From Homarus americanus (taxonomy: Eukaryota; Arthropoda; Malacostraca; Decapoda; Nephropidae): DNA of 64,000 nt. The notes under the pieces are model-generated. The model searched no databases. It was not told where the DNA came from and saw only the letters and a list, made by a program, of their open reading frames with translations. Position numbers and translations under genes: made by a program. The stretch is from the NCBI RefSeq assembly GCF_018991925.1, contig NW_024736071.1, positions 13,447,758 through 13,511,757 on the forward strand, read 5' to 3'. Numbering within the stretch: position 1 is the first letter of the stretch; each line of letters begins with the position of its first letter. Below, in pieces: positions 60,868 through 64,000 of this stretch.

Positions 60868-60898
60868 TACTGTTTTCATGCTTATATGCTTTAAAATA

Positions 60899-62653
60899 CA
60901 GTCATGCGCCGGTTATCGTCCTAGATACGTTCTTGGAATGTGACGCAAACCAAAATGGACGTTGTCCGGTCATCAGATAAACTTTGTATTTATACTTACG
61001 TGTATGTGGAATATTATATACATATATATACACTTTTACTCTTAAATCACTACTGTAATGTGATACAGGTGATTAATTTTTATCTCTTGTGCAAAATACA
61101 TGACGTTTATATTAAAATTATTCACTGTTTTACAAGGATTCCAGCAACGCCGAGCAGATGGGGGAGAGAGAGGGTGGGTGGGAGCGAGCGGGCGAGGGGG
61201 CGTGGGGGGAGGGGAGTGGTTTGACAGTTGGCACAGGCCCAGGTCTAATGCGTTTATATTTATCAGTTTTTAAGTGACTAAGCTTCTCTCTTATGAAAAG
61301 CCAGTGAAATGACCTAGGAGAATATAATTTACATTGCTGGGATTCTTGTAAGATACTGATTAATTTGAATATAAACATGCTATAATTTGCACTAGACATA
61401 ACAATTTTAGTACCGTAATCAAATTAGTACATGTACACTCCAGCGTTGCACTAAGGTCATTTATTTCTTTTGCGTTTCTTTTAGTATGGTGTGTGCATGT
61501 AAATGGATGAAAATAAATGAAGAAATTTATGTAAATCTACCCAAAAATACAGTTGAAAACTTTATGTTAAAATGTACACAAATGTACTAAAATTTTTATC
61601 TCTTGAGCAAAATATATGACGTTTATATTCAAATTATTGGCTGTCTTGCAAGGATTCCAGCAATGCAAATTATAATCTCCTAACATTAGTCTGAGATATT
61701 ATATAAGATAAAAACTGCAAGCCTAAATAAACCCCTGGTTGAGCAGATGGGGGAGAGGAGCCAGCGAGGGGTGGGGTGGGGGGGGTGGGGTTGAGGTGAT
61801 ATGTTTGACAGTTTGAGCCGAGGGTCTCTGTATGTTTATTTAACAGTCCTACTAAGCTTCTCTCATTTTAAAATGCCAGTGAAATGACCTGGGAGAATAT
61901 AATTAACATTGCTGGGATTCTTGTAAGACACTGATTAATTTGATTATAAACTTGCTCTAATTTGCACTAGACATAACAATTTTAGTACCGTAATGAAATT
62001 AGTACATGTACACTCCAACTTTGCACTAAGGTCATTTATTTCTTTTAGTATGGTGTGTGCATGTAAATGGATGAAAATAAATGAAGAAATTTATGTAAAT
62101 TTACCCAAAAATACATTTGAAAACTTTATATGATAAAATGTACACTAATGTACTACAATTTTTATCTCTTGAGCAAAATATATGTTTATATTCAAATTAT
62201 TGGCTGTCTTGCAAGGATTCCAGCAATGCAAATTATAATCTCCTAACTTTAGTCTGAGATATTATATAAAATAAACACCTTAAAGAATAAAGTTATCACC
62301 AATCTTTTGTCTAGGAACACAAGGAGGGAGGTAGCCAGCGAGCATGGGGGGGGGGTGGGTGACAGAGTGTCTGGTGTTTATTTATTTATTTGAGATAAGA
62401 TTTGACAGTTGGCGCTGAAGGCCTGCGTGTTTATTGATCATTACTTAAGAGTGACTAAGCTCTTCTCATAATTTGCCACCCAAATGACCTGGATGAATAT
62501 AACTTACATTGCTGGGATTCTTGTAAGATAGTGATGTATTTGAATACCTATATAAACAATCTATATTTGCAATAGACATAACAATTTAAGTACCGTAATC
62601 ATTTAGTACATGTACAGCACAGGTTTGTTCCATTGTTAACCGAGGGACCACTG
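60899..62653. mobile_element. Kappa-family element K2 with long foldback modules
   Basis: It starts CAGTCATGCGCCGGTTATCG after TA and ends GTTAACCGAGGGACCACTG before TA. The two ends belong to different terminal types. Complete modules lie at about 61320-61680 and 61895-62240, with single arms at 61080-61150 and 62500-62600. It is the inverse of K1 at 24160-25670. Confidence 0.78.
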
Positions 62654-63440
62654 TATTGCAGTTTATTTGTACTGTACAATATTGACTAAATTCACTAGAT
62701 AATGTACACAACTAATGGTTGGTAAAACTTGTCAAGTAAGTGAGTGTCAAGTCTGTCAGTATAAGTGGCACGTGTGAGTGCTTGTGTCCTCCATCATAGG
62801 AGTCCGTTTTCTCTCCCAGGTTAATAAAATATAATGAAAAATAATTAATATTACCACCGGCTGCAACTCTATTAATAAACCGTTTATTATTATTATTATT
62901 ATGAGCTATTGCCTCATAGTATATTACTGAGCTCTTATTTACAGCACCAGTACTGTACACAGTTGATCGTTCCTGTCCTCCCTAACAATGTTGCCAGCAC
63001 TTACCATCTGTCAAGTATTGGATTTTATTTTTATTGGTAATTAGAGTGACCCAGTCCTTTTTTTTTTGTTGAATTAATGAGGGTATAGTGCAATTACAAA
63101 TAGAATATTTTATGTGGCAGCCAAGGCATTGTAACTAAGTATGCTTGTTGGTTGGAATAACGAGGAAAAATCTGAACCTAAACAGAAAATAATGAATAAT
63201 TAAACAAAAAAATTCGGAAATTGACGAATACTGTACAGTAACGTTAAAATATTCTTAACGCAGTTAATTTGGATTTTGGGTACGGTAATTTGAGTAATTG
63301 AGTCCGTAGATTTTTAATATAATGAACCTGAGTCCGTTATATTTTCTTTAATGGACCTGAGTCAGTAATATATGAACCTAGTCTGAACAAGTCATAGGGT
63401 CCATTATAGATGGTGTCCAGTATATCAGGGGTTTACTGTA

Positions 63441-64000
63441 ATAATAATTTATGGTAATAATAAAATACAATACAATACTGTACTGTAATAATAAAAAAAA
63501 ATATTTCATACACAAGATTTTTAACAGTAAATTCATACACTACTGTAGTGGCAACCAAAGTAATCTGTTTGTTTTAGACACAGTGTATAAACACATGAGA
63601 GCCTATGTAAGGCAAACACTGATATTCTCTCCAGCATATTTTGTTAAAACAAAATTATTAATTACAGTATTGTACTGTACTATTTTCAATAAGAACCTAC
63701 CAGATATTAAGATGTTTAAAAATACAAAATACAGTACAGCATACATTAGTAATATAAATGGTAGCTGGAGAACACCTGCACAGTCACGGTCAAAAGTAAT
63801 CATCCGCGCCTCCTACTACCATACCCGTGAGCTCAAGGCCTTTCTACACAACGGGTCACAAGAGGGTGAGGGGAGGCATTGATGGCAGGAGAGCTAGGAG
63901 AGTGGTTGTCCGGAGAGGTAAAGTGGAGGTGTCGTATGGACTTAACTTTCCCTTAGTTATCTATGCCATTAATTGAGCTTCTGAGGAGGCATGCGAGCAA
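63441..64000. other. Right-edge stretch, nothing recognised
   Basis: A plus-strand open frame at 63451-63882 is AT-rich for most of its length and matches no known family. I looked here for the missing upstream half of the YEATS domain and did not find it. Confidence 0.5.

Larger units (their letters stand above)
58991..63438. mobile_element. Eta-family element, 4.4 kb, host to nested insertions
   Basis: CAGTAAACCCCTGATTTAAC at left and ATATCAGGGGTTTACTG at right are inverse and flanked by TA. Inside are a theta fragment, a foldback with TG repeat, the zeta element and the kappa element K2. The sequence 62656-63300 shows only (TTA)n and no gene. Confidence 0.75.

Noticed and set aside
63451..63882. 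Plus-strand frame as an upstream exon or gene
   Set aside because: Wrong strand for YEATS2, AT-rich filler for most of its length, and no recognisable motif.

Overview
The window looks like a piece of a repeat-rich arthropod genome, most probably a decapod crustacean. The support is long introns with canonical GT-AG splice sites, degenerate interstitial CCTAA (TTAGG-type) repeats, very abundant AT and TG microsatellites, a tRNA-derived SINE whose body resembles repeats I remember from decapods, and a dense load of pogo/Tigger-type and hAT DNA transposons. The exact species cannot be read from the sequence. One 100-base run of N (26293-26392) is an assembly gap.

One host gene is visible. It is a minus-strand orthologue of YEATS2, the histone-acylation reader subunit of the ATAC acetyltransferase complex. 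Six consecutive coding exons lie at 55489-55649, 38870-40892, 29941-30115, 29050-29191, 20739-20921 and 4786-4952. All five exon junctions keep the reading frame, giving about 950 codons. The first exon holds the C-terminal half of the YEATS domain. The third and fourth match the conserved region before the C-terminus of animal YEATS2. The N-terminus lies beyond the right edge and the C-terminal histone-fold region beyond the left edge. Most of the window is therefore intron.

The introns are built mostly from nested mobile elements. I distinguish several Tigger-like families by their ends, all starting CAGT and most flanked by TA. Alpha (CGGTTAACGA ends) includes a decayed transposase copy at 21320-23500 and six short derivatives. 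Beta (CTTAACGTCG ends) has a decayed copy at 14090-16060 and a deletion derivative at 5813-6387. Gamma (TTAACGCGG / TTTACGCGG ends) has ten copies, seven of which carry one to three tandem foldback modules of about 220 bp. Kappa has two large inverted copies at 24.2-25.7 and 60.9-62.65 kb that carry a longer version of the same module. Delta, epsilon, zeta, eta, theta and iota are further families.

Other elements are three hAT copies with perfect 8-bp target duplications, two broken non-LTR retrotransposons and an older fragment, a solo LTR with a clear TATA box and initiator, a SINE, and two foldback structures associated with telomere-like repeats. Eight long (TA)n tracts are closely associated with Tigger-like ends, and several have clearly been split by insertions.

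The most unusual feature is the shared foldback module: an imperfect hairpin repeated in tandem inside Tigger-like shells that have different ends. I found no operon, CRISPR array, rRNA gene or functional tRNA gene.
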